Source of the DNA: Gemmatimonadota bacterium
GTDB taxonomy: Bacteria; JAAXHH01
Assembly: GCA_026713285.1 (NCBI GenBank)
Contig: JAPOOT010000115.1
Coordinates: 1 to 7,730, forward strand
DNA: 7,730 bases
Direction: 5' to 3'
The translations under genes and the position numbers were made by a program. The notes beneath the pieces were generated by a model. It was not told the origin of the DNA and did no database searches. It saw only the letters and a list, made by a program, of their open reading frames with translations. This document shows positions 7,427 to 7,730 of this stretch, piece after piece (within the stretch, counting starts at the first letter, position 1; each line of letters opens with the position of its first letter).

Positions 7427-7456
7427 GTGCATGTTTTAACTGTAGACGCATGTTTT
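7421..7456 (+). repeat. Imperfect direct repeat around the cysC stop codon
   Basis: Two 17-nt copies (7421-7437 and 7440-7456), identical at 15 positions and separated by AA: CTGTAGGTGCATGTTTT and CTGTAGACGCATGTTTT. The first contains the last sense codon and TAG stop of cysC, and the second repeats the CTG TAG sequence downstream. It is probably an old small duplication. Confidence 0.85.
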
Positions 7457-7460
7457 TCAT

Positions 7461-7529
7461 GTGCACCGCGTTCCCGTCGAGAAGTTCAATGTGGAAGACG
7501 TGAAAAAGGCGATGAGAAAAAATCGCTAA
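7461..7529 (+). CDS. Possible very small ORF or gene remnant between cysC and cysD
   Basis: Twenty-two codons from GTG to TAA, reading (M)HRVPVEKFNVEDVKKAMRKNR. The charged, helix-like composition resembles the tail of a real protein more than random intergenic sequence. It has no convincing ribosome binding site, and an in-frame TAG lies 15 nt upstream of the GTG. I recognise no family. It could be a decayed C-terminal remnant, a small peptide, or chance. Confidence 0.12.
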   Translation: MHRVPVEKFNVEDVKKAMRKNR

Positions 7530-7592
7530 AGAAGAAAGCACTGAGTTTCAAACACATTCATTTCATTCTGTCAGCCGGTTGCTGATCCATCC

Positions 7593-7730
7593 ATGCCCAA
7601 GTATTCCATTTCCCACCTGATGCAGCTCGAAGCCGAGAGCATCCACGTCATGCGCGAAGTCGTCGCCGAATTCGAACGGCCGGTGATGCTGTATTCGGTC
7701 GGGAAGGATTCCTCGGTCATGCTGCACCTC
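7593..7730 (+). CDS. cysD: Sulfate adenylyltransferase subunit 2 (N-terminal part, runs off the window)
   Basis: The first 46 codons of the ATP sulfurylase small subunit, which with the GTPase subunit CysN makes APS and pyrophosphate from ATP and sulfate. The visible part matches the family closely: YSISHLMQLEAESIHVMREV (4-23), FERPVMLYS (27-35) and the PP-loop nucleotide-binding motif SVGKDSSVMLHL (35-46). The ATG at 7593 is the only sensible start, since an in-frame TGA lies upstream at 7542 with no ATG between and the N-terminus aligns with the family as I recall it. No clear Shine-Dalgarno sequence precedes it. CysN would be expected just beyond the right edge. CysC lies upstream on the same strand, so the two genes probably act together in sulfate activation. 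Confidence 0.95.
   Translation, partial: MPKYSISHLMQLEAESIHVMREVVAEFERPVMLYSVGKDSSVMLHL

Noticed and set aside
7447..7463. Stem-loop CGCATG/CATGTG with a T5 loop after cysC.
   Set aside because: The stem is short, includes a wobble pair and lacks a trailing T-run; it is better explained by the local repeat.
7509..7526. Inverted repeat GCGAT/ATCGC with an A-rich loop before cysD.
   Set aside because: It is a five-bp stem with an eight-nt loop and no T-run or known riboswitch pattern, so likely chance.

Overview
The window is GC-rich, gene-dense bacterial chromosome. An RND efflux system whose outer-membrane component carries a lipoprotein signal points to a Gram-negative (diderm) organism. 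No gene here fixes the lineage. An EndoQ-type PHP protein beside a stand-alone APS kinase would suit an uncultured environmental phylum, but that is inference. Two of the six main genes appear to start at TTG.

Layout, left to right. (1) Positions 1-554, minus strand: the N-terminal 184 codons of a PHP-domain phosphoesterase resembling endonuclease Q (deaminated-base DNA repair), running off the left edge. (2) Positions 555-700: a short gap with no recognisable gene or terminator. (3) Positions 701-6621, minus strand: a complete tripartite efflux operon, transcribed right to left as outer-membrane factor lipoprotein, membrane-fusion protein, then RND inner-membrane pump. The junctions are 3 nt apart and a 4-nt overlap, so translation is probably coupled. 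(4) Positions 6622-6874: a divergent intergenic region of about 250 nt with a candidate promoter for the rightward genes, a small inverted repeat in the efflux leader, and a perfect 15-bp tandem duplication beginning just before the cysC start. (5) Positions 6875-7426, plus strand: adenylylsulfate (APS) kinase, cysC. (6) Positions 7427-7592: a 166-nt gap with an imperfect direct repeat around the cysC stop and a protein-like 22-codon scrap. (7) Positions 7593-7730, plus strand: the first 46 codons of cysD, sulfate adenylyltransferase small subunit, running off the right edge.

Functionally there are two divergent units. The leftward one would assemble a pump spanning both membranes that exports an unknown substrate. 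The rightward one makes activated sulfate: CysD, with a CysN expected downstream, makes APS from sulfate and ATP, and CysC phosphorylates APS to PAPS for sulfate reduction or sulfation. I see no mobile element, tRNA, rRNA, CRISPR or phage gene, and no clear new multi-gene system. The points most worth a second look are the EndoQ-like gene, the Asn in place of the usual TM10 lysine in the RND pump, and the small duplications at the two ends of cysC.
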